Shown here in pieces: positions 24,778-33,017 of a stretch of 33,058 nucleotides of DNA. Each line of letters starts with the position of its first letter. Positions within the stretch are counted from its first letter, which is position 1. The stretch spans positions 1 to 33,058 of the forward strand of contig QVQD01000227.1 in assembly GCA_003584875.1 (NCBI GenBank), in the 5' to 3' direction. This DNA is from Methylococcales bacterium. Lineage in GTDB: Bacteria > Pseudomonadota > Gammaproteobacteria > Methylococcales > Methylomonadaceae. The notes under the pieces are model-generated. The model was given only the letters and a program-made list of their open reading frames with translations, did not search any database and had not been told where the DNA came from. The position numbers were made by a program, and so were the translations under genes.

Positions 24778-24967
24778 CTCATTATTTGCATTCGATACAT
24801 ACATCCATGTATTCTGGATCCCGCAGTCCACGCAGGGATGACGGTTCGTGAGACATTTTAACGGATTTATAAACATTTATTTAGTTTTTGCACGATTGAT
24901 GATTGCCCGTTTAAGGATTGTTGATAATAATAGTCGCTTGCCGATGCTGAATATCGTCAAATCAAGC

Positions 24968-25018
24968 TCGGCGATAGCGTAAACCCAGTTGTCGGGTTAC
25001 GTTTCACTAACCCGACTA
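24968..25018. repeat. Degenerate TCGGGTTAGCGATAGCG-type repeat
   Basis: CTCGGCGATAGCGTAAACCC followed by GTCGGGTTACGTTTCACTAA and CCCGAC. It is a damaged pair of the common repeat, 24 bases before the MOSC gene. Confidence 0.6.
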
Positions 25019-25042
25019 CGTTGATTTAAAGGCTGCCTGACA

Positions 25043-25867
25043 ATGACTGATATCACCTTAAGTTCTATCACGATCTATCCCGTAAAATCTTTAGCTGGCA
25101 TTAGTGTTAATAGTTGGCCTGTTATTCGAACGGGCTTGCAATATGATAGACAGTGGATGTTGATTGATGCTCAGCAACAGTTTTTAAGTCAACGTAAGTT
25201 ACCGAAAATGGCTTTAATCAAGACAGCTTTAACAGATACGCATTTAATTTTATCTGCAGAGGGTAAGAACGATTTATTATTGGCTTTGGCACCCGTAGGC
25301 GGCGAGATTATAGATAGCCAGATTTGGGATGATCAATGCGCTGCTACTAGCGTATCAGCAGAAGCTGATCAATGGTTGAGTGGTTTTTTAAAGCTTGATT
25401 GTCGCTTAGTGTACCAATCCGAAAACTTAATCCGACCTGTTGATGCTGATTATGGACAGCCTACCGATACCGTAGCTTTTTCTGATGGTTTTCCTTTTTT
25501 GCTGATCTCAGAAAACTCATTGGTGTCTTTGAATAAAGATATGGCGTTAGATTTGCCGATGACGCGTTTTAGACCCAATTTAGTCGTTGCAGGTTGTGAG
25601 AGTTACGCAGAAGACAGTTGGCGTGAAATCAGCATAGGTGCTATTGATTTTAGATTGCCCAAGCCTTGTTCGCGTTGCTCTATTTTAGTGATAGACCCTG
25701 AAACGGCCGAAATAGGCCAAGAACCTTTGCGTACTCTTAACCGTACTAGAAAGTGGCAAAACAAAGTCTACTTTGGTCAAAATGCTTTACATAATCAGCT
25801 TGGGTTATTAACAGTCGGTGATCAAGTAAATATTAAGGTGATTGGTGATCGGCAGCCACCGCTATGA
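25043..25867 (+). CDS. MOSC domain protein
   Basis: 274 residues, typical of the YcbX-like group. The N-terminal MOSC beta-barrel domain (SITIYPVKSLAGISVNSWPV, QYDRQWMLIDAQQQFLSQR; about 1-120) is followed by the MOSC domain (about 125-270) with the conserved cysteine in LPKPCSRCSI and the RPNLVVAG motif. MOSC proteins bind molybdenum cofactor or carry out N-hydroxylated-compound reduction with partner reductases. It lacks the C-terminal ferredoxin domain of E. coli YcbX. It is isolated, flanked by repeats on both sides. Confidence 0.9.
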   Translation: MTDITLSSITIYPVKSLAGISVNSWPVIRTGLQYDRQWMLIDAQQQFLSQRKLPKMALIKTALTDTHLILSAEGKNDLLLALAPVGGEIIDSQIWDDQCAATSVSAEADQWLSGFLKLDCRLVYQSENLIRPVDADYGQPTDTVAFSDGFPFLLISENSLVSLNKDMALDLPMTRFRPNLVVAGCESYAEDSWREISIGAIDFRLPKPCSRCSILVIDPETAEIGQEPLRTLNRTRKWQNKVYFGQNALHNQLGLLTVGDQVNIKVIGDRQPPL

Positions 25868-25888
25868 ACTATTTAAAATGACATTGGT

Positions 25889-25908
25889 GTAGGTTGGGTT
25901 AACGATAG
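25889..25908. repeat. Left part of a TCGGGTTAGCGATAGCG-type repeat split by a MITE
   Basis: GTAGGTTGGGTTAACGATAG is the left half of the common palindrome. Its last six bases, CGATAG, are repeated at 26215-26220 on the other side of the inserted element; joining the halves restores a normal repeat copy ending at 26280. Confidence 0.8.
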
Positions 25909-26214
25909 AGACTGTGAAAGTATTATGATTTTGGCTTCCCCCTTTGTAAAAGGGGGATCGAGGGGGATTTTTTAAATTATAGGTATCTACACAAATAATT
26001 GTAAGCATTCCCACGCGCGAACGATAACATTGTGGTGAAGATCGTAGGGGCGTATTGCATACGCCCTTATAAAAAGCTCTATAACATTGGACTTTCGATG
26101 TTGGGCGTATGCAATACGCCCCTACGGTGATTTTTATCGTTGCCACGCCGATAAGAAACATGTGTAGATTCCTATGGCTAAAGAGGGGACATAAAAAAAA
26201 TACTTTCACAGTCT
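25909..26214. mobile_element. 306-bp MITE with 16-bp inverted ends and 6-bp target duplication
   Basis: The ends are perfect inverted repeats: AGACTGTGAAAGTATT (25909-25924) and AATACTTTCACAGTCT (26199-26214). CGATAG flanks it directly on both sides (25903-25908, 26215-26220), as expected of a target-site duplication. The interior has no plausible gene; it contains a CCCCCTTTGTAAAAGGGGG hairpin near 25938-25974 and a 23-bp perfect inverted repeat (26044-26066 and 26103-26125) of the GTAGGGGCG family. A non-autonomous element moved by a transposase encoded elsewhere is the best reading. I cannot name the parent IS family. Confidence 0.85.
26044..26125. repeat. GTAGGGGCGTATTGCATACGCCC inverted repeat inside the MITE
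   Basis: Two perfect 23-base inverted arms (26044-26066 and 26103-26125) around a 36-base centre. The left arm recurs at 11164, so this is a mobile or copied unit nested within, or carried by, the MITE. Confidence 0.8.
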
Positions 26215-26280
26215 CGATAGCGTAATCCGACATTGTTTCGTATTGTGTCGGGTTATGGCTAGCGCCCTAATCTGACCTAC
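26215..26280. repeat. Right part of the split TCGGGTTAGCGATAGCG-type repeat
   Basis: CGATAGCGTAATCCGAC (26215-26231) completes the left half at 25889-25908. A second, inverted copy follows (GTCGGGTTATGGCTAGCG to CTGACCTAC, ending at 26280), so the original site was a repeat pair like those at 13718 and 15030. Apart from these elements and the MITE, the gap 25868-26372 holds nothing recognisable. Confidence 0.8.
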
Positions 26281-26372
26281 GCAAATGTTTTGTTCCTTGT
26301 CATTTTGATCCAGAAGAATAGCCCGAGATTATTCGTCTACATTTTGTTTGTGATTAGCTTCGTTTAAGCAAG

Positions 26373-27761
26373 TTACCTAGCTCCTCGACCCCATAAAATA
26401 ACTTCCACGGTATTGAACAATATCGAAAAGTCTAAAAACATGCTGTAGTTTTTAACGTAGTACAAATCATATTGTAGCTTTTGTATAGTGTCGTATTCAT
26501 TGGCGCCGTAGGGGTAACATAATTGTGCCCAGCCGGTAATGCCGGGTTTTACTCGATGTCTTTCTTGGTAATAGGGGATGCGTTCATTAAAGCCCTCAAC
26601 AAATTCGGGTCTTTCGGGACGAGGGCCGACAAAGCTCATGTCGCCTTTTAACACGTTAAGAATTTGTGGTAGTTCATCGATGCGACTAGCACGGATAAAG
26701 CGTCCTACGCAGGTGATTCTATCATCATTTTTCTGTGCCCATTGAGCCCCGTTTTTTTCGGCGTCTGTTTTCATGCTTCTAAACTTAAGTACCTTAAAGT
26801 GTCGGTTCTTTTCACCGACACGGACTTGTCGATAAAGTATGGGGCCTTTAAAACCGCTTTCTAGGCTGATCGCCAAGGCGGTTAAACACATGATGGGCCA
26901 AGCAACACTCAGCAATAAAACGCTGGCAAAAAGATCAACGACTCTTTTCTTTAGTCCTCTTAAGTCCCCTTGTGCAAAGCCATCACAAAAAATTAGCCAA
27001 CTAGGACTGACATTGGCTAAGGAAATGATGCCTTGTTCACGCTCATAAAATTCGACAATATTCATGATCGTTATACCTGACATTTTGCACTCTAATAATT
27101 CATCAAAGGGTAAGCCTAATCTTCGATCATGGATGGCGATGACAATTTCATCGACTTTATAGTGCGCTGCAATTTTAATCAGAGGTCGGTCGTAAGTAAT
27201 GATATGGTTTGTATCAACCACAGAGACTTCATTCTTTAAGGCTAAAAAACCAACCATGGTAAAACCTTTATGCACTAAAGTATCATTCAGTGAAATGAGT
27301 TCTTGGGCTCGTTGACCACTACCGACCACTAAAAAGCGTCTTTTCAAGCGTTCAAGATTAGTAAATTTATAAAATAGATAGCGAATAAATGACAGGCCTA
27401 AAAAGGCCAACATAATGGCAAACACTAAGACGCTACGAGCGATATAGAGTTCGGGTAATAGATAATAAATACCAACGAGTAACAGTATGCCTAGGCCAAA
27501 GCTAATGCAAACTCGGGTCAACAAGTTATATTCTTCACCGCTCAGTGTTCGTCTATATAAGCCTAAGCCAATGCAAGATAGGCTCATGACGCTAGAAAAA
27601 ATAAAGCTGGCTAAGGTAATATGATTATCGGTATACCAAGATTCCGACATGAGAAAACGGATGTCGCTACCCCAATACATAGCGGCAAAAAACATAAAAA
27701 ACTCTATCGACAATAAGAGTAGATAAGCTCTGGATATATAGTGGCGAAAAATACGTATCAT
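26373..27761 (-). CDS. EpsB-type initiating sugar transferase (PEP-CTERM/exopolysaccharide associated)
   Basis: 462 residues. The N terminus MIRIFRHYISRAYLLLLSIE is characteristic of the TIGR03013 'PEP-CTERM system associated' sugar transferases. Four to five membrane helices and a CoA-binding-like domain precede the C-terminal bacterial sugar transferase domain: VLKFRSMKTDAEKNGAQWA, DELPQILNVLKGDMSFVGPR, PGITGWAQ and the basic C-terminal end. Such enzymes transfer a sugar-1-phosphate to undecaprenyl phosphate, the first step of polysaccharide assembly. It lies 40 bases downstream of the protease gene and closes the minus-strand cluster. The transferred sugar is unknown. Confidence 0.92.
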   Translation of the reverse strand: MIRIFRHYISRAYLLLLSIEFFMFFAAMYWGSDIRFLMSESWYTDNHITLASFIFSSVMSLSCIGLGLYRRTLSGEEYNLLTRVCISFGLGILLLVGIYYLLPELYIARSVLVFAIMLAFLGLSFIRYLFYKFTNLERLKRRFLVVGSGQRAQELISLNDTLVHKGFTMVGFLALKNEVSVVDTNHIITYDRPLIKIAAHYKVDEIVIAIHDRRLGLPFDELLECKMSGITIMNIVEFYEREQGIISLANVSPSWLIFCDGFAQGDLRGLKKRVVDLFASVLLLSVAWPIMCLTALAISLESGFKGPILYRQVRVGEKNRHFKVLKFRSMKTDAEKNGAQWAQKNDDRITCVGRFIRASRIDELPQILNVLKGDMSFVGPRPERPEFVEGFNERIPYYQERHRVKPGITGWAQLCYPYGANEYDTIQKLQYDLYYVKNYSMFLDFSILFNTVEVILWGRGAR

Positions 27762-27801
27762 TTGATGTCCCGTGCTGTGCGTTTATAAGCGACTGTCATG
27801 A

Positions 27802-28587
27802 CTAGTAGCCTTTGGTTTTTAGGAAGCTTTCTACATAGTTAATGGGAATGGCATAAGAAATTCCACTAGGCTTTGTTAAAGCGCTTTCTTTGCTTTCTTG
27901 TACGAAAACTTTATTAATGACGCCAATGACTTGTCCTGTTTCAGGATGATAAAGTGGACTGCCACTATTGCCAGGGTAGGCGGTGGCATCCAATTGAAAT
28001 ACTGAGTAAGGCTCTTGTAAGCGTTTAAATTGAGCTTGTTTGATTTGAGTAGAATGGCTTAAAGGGATGATATTAGGGGTAATGGCAGAAATAATACCTC
28101 GATGGGTCACCGGAGATAAGCCTAAAACCATGCCGATAGGAAAGCCAGTAAAAGCATATAACTGTCCCTCTCGTACCGATGTAGCAGAACCTAGTGACAA
28201 TGCTGGTAGGCGATCATCATTGATTTTTAATAGCGCTAAATCATGGTCTTTATCGGTGGCTAGTTCAGTTGCAATAACGACTTTATCGACATTATCTTTA
28301 TGATAAAAAATAGCGAGCTGTTCTAGATGTTCTATATCTAAGGTTTCGGGGATAGCATGTGCATTAGTTATAATTAAACGACCATCGCCAACGGCAAAGC
28401 CAGTCGCCATGAATATCGAACGTGGATTACGTTTAGGCATATAAGTGCCAATTGCCACGATGCTAGGTTTATTCTTGGCTACTGTATCGGCCAGTGAGGG
28501 CTCTGCATAGAGTGGCTTCGAGCATAACAAGACCATTAGGCTTAAAAGCCAGTGGCCTTTGTAAGCAGGATTTATGTGAATCGACAT
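27802..28587 (-). CDS. Exported trypsin-like serine protease
   Basis: 261 residues from ATG 28587; a TTG at 28614 would overlap the previous gene and blur the signal peptide. Signal peptide about 1-28 (HWLLSLMVLLCSKPLYA). Chymotrypsin-fold S1C-like protease with an intact triad: H77 in ITNAHAIP, D116 in DHDLALLK, S208 in PGNSGSPLY. No PDZ domain follows, unlike DegP/DegS. The start is 10 bases after the stop of the polysaccharide ligase-like gene, so it belongs to that operon and probably acts in the periplasm on envelope or polysaccharide-machinery proteins. The target is unknown. Confidence 0.9.
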   Translation of the reverse strand: MSIHINPAYKGHWLLSLMVLLCSKPLYAEPSLADTVAKNKPSIVAIGTYMPKRNPRSIFMATGFAVGDGRLIITNAHAIPETLDIEHLEQLAIFYHKDNVDKVVIATELATDKDHDLALLKINDDRLPALSLGSATSVREGQLYAFTGFPIGMVLGLSPVTHRGIISAITPNIIPLSHSTQIKQAQFKRLQEPYSVFQLDATAYPGNSGSPLYHPETGQVIGVINKVFVQESKESALTKPSGISYAIPINYVESFLKTKGY

Positions 28588-28597
28588 AAGCTTTAAG

Positions 28598-31500
28598 TTA
28601 AACACTTGCGGCAACCTTCCAAACCTGCGGTATGCGCAGCAGAGCTAGAAACAGCAATAAGAAAAACAATAGTGTGAGTCGTGGCGCATCGAAAGGGCTG
28701 TCAACCCAAGCTACGACAAAGAAACCGCTAAAAGCCGATAATAAAATGCAAGAAAAAACGGCTTGCTGGGTTAATAGCTGATAACGTTGATGGATAGCTA
28801 GCATCAATAATAAAATAAATGTACTAAGCCCCAACCAGCCTTGATCAAATAATAGTTGCAGCCAAAGATTAAAAATATGCCAGGGGTTATGTTTCTCGGT
28901 AGAAAATAACCAATAGTCAGTGCTCTGTGAGTAGTCACCATTTTTGATGAGATTAATGCCTTCAGGATTGATTAACTGAACATGAGTAATATCTAAGGCT
29001 TGCCCAACTTCATTGCCATTATAAAAAGATAATTGTATCGGACGCTTTAAAAGCCCCGCCGCAACAGGTTCGCTTAGATCATGGCTGTCGATAATCTGTT
29101 CTATATGCTCCCATTCATTCGAGCTGGTTTTGCTCAGTGTGGAGCTACAGCTAAAAGAGTATTGCAGTGATTTTTCACAGAGTGAAGTCGATAACGTTTG
29201 GCCTGGCTTTTGACTGCGAATATCCAAAAGCAAACGGTAGGCTGTATTAGCTATAACTGCGACATATTGACCCATAAATAAAACATCACCGCCCGATAAA
29301 CGTAAAGAAGAGCGGTCTGTTTCGGTGATTATTTCATAGCTGGCGGGCTGGCTGTTTTCATTATTCAGCCAATAGAAAGTGCGAGGATAACTCCCTAAGC
29401 CCATACCAAACAATGAGGTCATTAGATCATCATCTCGCATCGCTAGAGCATCTTGCCAATGCTTGCTTCGACTGCTTTGATCCTGATCAAAGGCTTCAAA
29501 GCGTTGTTGAATTAAGTTGCCCTGTAATACTGGTAGTGCGATCAGGGCGCAGATAGGCATTAGTAATAGTGGAAGTAGGCGCTTTTTGTTGAGTCTAAAA
29601 CCTATGAGTAGCAGTACTAACAGTACAATAAAACCCATGCAAAAACCTAAGTAGCCACCACGCGAATAAGTCACTAGTAGGGTATAAAGGCTGACGATAA
29701 ACACAACGATACCTAATAAGGTTTTGTTTTTAGGGTGAGCATCATTAATAAATAACAGGGTTATAAACGGTAACGTTAACATTAAATAGCTTTCAATATG
29801 GCCGCCGCCGGTATGCATACTAGAAAATAAAGCATTGATGCGATAGTCACTATTAAAGTCGAACAAGCTGACGAAGACTAAACGTTCGATGACGGCAAAC
29901 AAAGATACCCCCGCTAAACCCAGCAACATGCCATAGCTAAAGTAATAGTAGGCATTACGATAACGACGCACAGTGAGTTGCAAAAACGGTAACAGTAATA
30001 AGCTCCACAGATAACCCTTACCGACTCTTAAACTATTAAAGTGGCTGTAATAATGATTAAACGAGTTGGCATTGATGTCAGCTAAGGGTAGCAGGCCTCT
30101 CAATAAGCTAATGCCATAAAGTAGGGTAAATATTGTTAAGAGTATGATGCTAGGTAAAGTTAATAATGAGCGTTGAGCTAGTTTAGGTTTGTGCCAAAAG
30201 TAAAAAGCTAATGTGGTTAAAATAACTAAATCAAATTCATCAAAGAAGAAGCGTCCTGTCCAAGGCGCAAAATCCATTATTGGTAATAAGGCAGGTATTA
30301 CGATTAACCAACTATAAGGCTTATAGGCTATAAGAGTAGCATAGCCCAATAAAAATGCTCCCAAAGCTAAAGGAGCGACTGGATAATCGAATATTGTCAC
30401 CATGATAAGACTCCACAATAATAAAGACACAATGCGCCAGCGTTTATCGTCTGCAAAAGTGGGTAAGGACACTAACGGTGATATTTGTGTAGGAGTGCTT
30501 ATCGGATCGGTGTTTATTGTATTGCTAGGCTTCTGTGGATCAATTAACCAAGTGGGCAGAATGTTCATGAATTGGTAACTAGTCGCTGCCACTATAAAAG
30601 CTAGCCAAATATTGCTGGGGTCTGGGTGTTTGGAGGCTAAAAATAATTTGCCCGTCTCTATAAGCAAGGCAAGCAAGCCTGCCAGTAATCCTACATAAAA
30701 CCAATGCAGAGTAAGCGGGCGTTGTAAATCATTTCGATTGATGGTGCTTAACCAACAAAATAAACCGATAGGAAAATAAAGGCCGATGATGTTTAACAAG
30801 CTGGTTAAGGCGGCGGCCTCAGAAGTATAGTAAAAATAATACAGTGGTAAAAAATGTATATCTGTAAGTCTGTCTAAGGCAGGTTGTAGCATTAGCCATT
30901 GACTAGTCAGTTCTCCGTTAGCGGCGATCAGTACTAATAAATAAACTGGGATCATTAAGGGTAGTAATCTTTTTAGTATGCCGAGAGTGTTTGCTATGTC
31001 TAAACTTTGAAAACGACTCCATAAATAAGTACCTAGGCCTATGCCGATCATACGAGAGATGACAGAGAGTCCTTGTCCAGAGCCTGATAATAAAAACACT
31101 TGTGTTACTTCAATGAAAAGACCTAAAGATAAACCCAGTAATAAGGCAAGGGTGAGTCGTCGTCTATAAGGTAAATAACCACACAAAAAGCCTAACGGTA
31201 ATAATAGGGCTATTTCTAAGAATATTTTAAATCCACACTGCCAGTTATTAGCTTGGCAAGTAGCGTAAGACATCAATAAGCTATCTGAACCATGGGCTAG
31301 TTTAAATTTAAGCTCGGCGATGGAGGTGACGAAATCGTAAGGGAATAAACTCAGCGCAGTATAAAACAGTACATAGAAGATAATAGCTGAGTTTGCGGAC
31401 AGTTTGTTAGCGCTGAGTAATTGACGCCATAAGCCCGAAAAGTAAGCGCTTAAAAATAGCCAGCCCAATACACCTATCAGTGATCCGAAGGCTTCAGCGA

Positions 31501-31849
31501 TTAGATCGTTTAATGAGACAGTTCTTGGTGGAAAAAACAATTGGCTAAACTCAACTGAAATGGCGATTAGTAAGCAAAAAGCTAATACGAGGAATGCTAC
31601 TAAAAGTCGGCCTAGCAGAGAATAAATACGATTAAAATTGCTCGATGCCAGAAAAGCCAAAGGAATATACAGCACTATATTGGCTATCCAATCTGCCCTA
31701 GAGGCTGCACCTAAGTTTAAATAAGGCATGTGTTTAAAGTGCGTTAAGGCCGTTTCAAAAGATAAGTGAGTAGGCACTAACGGCACAAGACTGCCGTATA
31801 TGACAAAGACTAAATACAAGCCAGTAGCAAATAAAACACTGCGGTTCAT
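28598..31849 (-). CDS. Large VanZ-repeat / O-antigen-ligase-like membrane protein
   Basis: 1083 residues from the second ATG (31849; the first is 31852). The N-terminal half has three VanZ-like blocks: about 1-145 (ADWIANIVLYIPLAFLASS, AISVEFSQLFFPPRTVSLND), 160-285 (FLEIALLLPLGFLCGYLPYR, GLFIEVTQVFL) and 300-435 (SLLNIIGLYFPIGLFCWLS, LLIETGKLFLASKHPDPSN). A polar linker (about 440-470) leads to a Wzy/WaaL-like half with the VTYSRGGYLGF motif near residue 730 and a large periplasmic loop (about 790-1010). It is probably an inner-membrane polysaccharide polymerase or ligase. The protease gene follows after 10 bases. Confidence 0.85.
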   Translation of the reverse strand: MNRSVLFATGLYLVFVIYGSLVPLVPTHLSFETALTHFKHMPYLNLGAASRADWIANIVLYIPLAFLASSNFNRIYSLLGRLLVAFLVLAFCLLIAISVEFSQLFFPPRTVSLNDLIAEAFGSLIGVLGWLFLSAYFSGLWRQLLSANKLSANSAIIFYVLFYTALSLFPYDFVTSIAELKFKLAHGSDSLLMSYATCQANNWQCGFKIFLEIALLLPLGFLCGYLPYRRRLTLALLLGLSLGLFIEVTQVFLLSGSGQGLSVISRMIGIGLGTYLWSRFQSLDIANTLGILKRLLPLMIPVYLLVLIAANGELTSQWLMLQPALDRLTDIHFLPLYYFYYTSEAAALTSLLNIIGLYFPIGLFCWLSTINRNDLQRPLTLHWFYVGLLAGLLALLIETGKLFLASKHPDPSNIWLAFIVAATSYQFMNILPTWLIDPQKPSNTINTDPISTPTQISPLVSLPTFADDKRWRIVSLLLWSLIMVTIFDYPVAPLALGAFLLGYATLIAYKPYSWLIVIPALLPIMDFAPWTGRFFFDEFDLVILTTLAFYFWHKPKLAQRSLLTLPSIILLTIFTLLYGISLLRGLLPLADINANSFNHYYSHFNSLRVGKGYLWSLLLLPFLQLTVRRYRNAYYYFSYGMLLGLAGVSLFAVIERLVFVSLFDFNSDYRINALFSSMHTGGGHIESYLMLTLPFITLLFINDAHPKNKTLLGIVVFIVSLYTLLVTYSRGGYLGFCMGFIVLLVLLLIGFRLNKKRLLPLLLMPICALIALPVLQGNLIQQRFEAFDQDQSSRSKHWQDALAMRDDDLMTSLFGMGLGSYPRTFYWLNNENSQPASYEIITETDRSSLRLSGGDVLFMGQYVAVIANTAYRLLLDIRSQKPGQTLSTSLCEKSLQYSFSCSSTLSKTSSNEWEHIEQIIDSHDLSEPVAAGLLKRPIQLSFYNGNEVGQALDITHVQLINPEGINLIKNGDYSQSTDYWLFSTEKHNPWHIFNLWLQLLFDQGWLGLSTFILLLMLAIHQRYQLLTQQAVFSCILLSAFSGFFVVAWVDSPFDAPRLTLLFFLLLFLALLRIPQVWKVAASV

Positions 31850-31942
31850 CATGACTGAAGGTTATCCATAGAAAAATTCATGGGCTGAAACTATTCTTGC
31901 TGCATTGAGAAGGTCATCCTAGAGACTGGCTCGATCATACTC

Positions 31943-31972
31943 GGTGGATGCGCTGGCGCTTATCCACCCTAC
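31943..31972. repeat. GGTGGAT palindrome
   Basis: GGTGGATGCGCTGGCGCTTA followed by TCCACCCTAC; arms GGTGGAT and ATCCACC flank a GCGC-rich core. It is not related in sequence to the neighbouring repeats. The gap 31853-32308 (456 bases) holds this, the two repeats that follow and no gene. Confidence 0.55.
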
Positions 31973-31989
31973 AAAAACTAATCATTTAG

Positions 31990-32020
31990 GTAGGTCGGGT
32001 TAGCGATAGCGTAACCCGAC
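31990..32020. repeat. TCGGGTTAGCGATAGCG-type palindromic repeat
   Basis: An intact copy: GTAGGTCGGGTTAGCGATAG followed by CGTAACCCGAC, virtually identical to the left copy at 7458. Confidence 0.85.
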
Positions 32021-32047
32021 ATTGAGTGCTAAAGTTTCTGACAGCTT

Positions 32048-32163
32048 GTAGGCCGGAATAAGGCCATCTAAGCGTAGCGCATGATGGCGTTTCCGGCATA
32101 GGAAGCCTACCGATGCCGGAAACACTTTACTCGCTACGCTCTTAAAGCCTTATTTCGGCCTAC
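32048..32163. repeat. Intact GTAGGCCGGAATAAGGC-type repeat element
   Basis: 116 bases with 17-base inverted ends differing at one position: GTAGGCCGGAATAAGGC (32048-32064) and GCCTTATTTCGGCCTAC (32147-32163). Inside, TTTCCGGCAT (32090-32099) pairs with ATGCCGGAAA (32113-32122), and AGCGTAGCG has an inverted partner in CGCTACGCT. It is the best-preserved copy of the element at 7343-7448. Confidence 0.85.
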
Positions 32164-32308
32164 AGTCTGATTGAATAATATAAACGCTGGAACTCTGTTG
32201 CCTCTGGCTCTTTTTAGAGGGAATGCTCTATTTCACACAAACTCAAAACTGGTTATAAAACTAACACGTTAATGAGCGGCTGTCAAAATACGTTAGTTTA
32301 TATTGGGT

Positions 32309-32905
32309 CTATTGGCGATATAAAGCTAAGACTTGTTTGACGTAGTTTTGGGTTTCAGGGTAGGGAGGAATGGTATTGTTATTACGCATGACGGCATTTT
32401 CGCCGGCGTTATAAGCCGCTAAGGCAAGGTCTATCTTGGGATTAAATAAATTTATTAAATGTTTTAAATAGCGTATGCCTCCGTCTACATTTTGGTCAGG
32501 ATCATTGCGATCGATAACACCAAAACGTTTGGCGGTATCTGGCATTAATTGCATTAGTCCGACTGCGCCTTTGGGTGATTGCGCATCGGCATTGTAAGCT
32601 GATTCTGTTTGTATGACCGCATGGACTAATTTAGCATCAACTTGGTGTTTATAAGCAGTTTGTTCGATGAGATCAGAAAATCTCTTTTTGTTAGCTCCAT
32701 AAAAGCTTGGGTCTTTGTATGAATCGCTTCTTAAAGAAGAAACAGGGTTTGAAGTGGGTGGCGGTGTTTTAATGATGAGCTTATAAAGGTTGTTTTGAGG
32801 TTCGTCGGTATAGTAAATACGACCATCGGCATCGACAAACTTATAAATATCCGCCACTACCTGAGTAGAGCTTAATAACATAGCGAGCATAACGAGCATT
32901 TTCAT
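32309..32905 (-). CDS. Lytic transglycosylase with DUF4124 domain
   Basis: 198 residues. Signal peptide about 1-18 (MKMLVMLAMLLSSTQVVA), a DUF4124 domain (DIYKFVDADGRIYYTDEPQN, about 19-45), then an SLT lysozyme-like domain (about 80-195) with the catalytic glutamate E101 in QTESAYN, followed by GAVGLMQLMPDTAKRFGV and ALAAYNAGENAV. It cuts the glycan strands of peptidoglycan with formation of anhydro ends, in the periplasm. It is transcribed in the same direction as the polysaccharide genes but 456 bases of repeat-rich DNA separate them, so it is probably its own transcript. Confidence 0.93.
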   Translation of the reverse strand: MKMLVMLAMLLSSTQVVADIYKFVDADGRIYYTDEPQNNLYKLIIKTPPPTSNPVSSLRSDSYKDPSFYGANKKRFSDLIEQTAYKHQVDAKLVHAVIQTESAYNADAQSPKGAVGLMQLMPDTAKRFGVIDRNDPDQNVDGGIRYLKHLINLFNPKIDLALAAYNAGENAVMRNNNTIPPYPETQNYVKQVLALYRQ

Positions 32906-32966
32906 TAATTCACACCTAGTTGATTAGCATAGTGGTTGTTTTAGAGCTATCAATAATAGCATTATT

Positions 32967-32994
32967 GGTCGGGTTAGCGATAGCGTAACCCGAC
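32967..32994. repeat. TCGGGTTAGCGATAGCG-type palindromic repeat
   Basis: GGTCGGGTTAGCGATAGCGT followed by AACCCGAC, an intact single copy 62 bases upstream of the lytic transglycosylase start. Confidence 0.85.
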
Positions 32995-33017
32995 AAAGTC
33001 ACTGCGGAAATCATACT

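Noticed and set aside
24462-24876. Several short frames on both strands in the gap upstream of the MOSC gene
   Set aside because: They run through the stem-loop chain; opposite-strand frames over the same inverted repeats are expected by chance.
25862-26233. 123-codon minus-strand open frame
   Set aside because: It spans the MITE and its inverted repeats and has no protein-like features.
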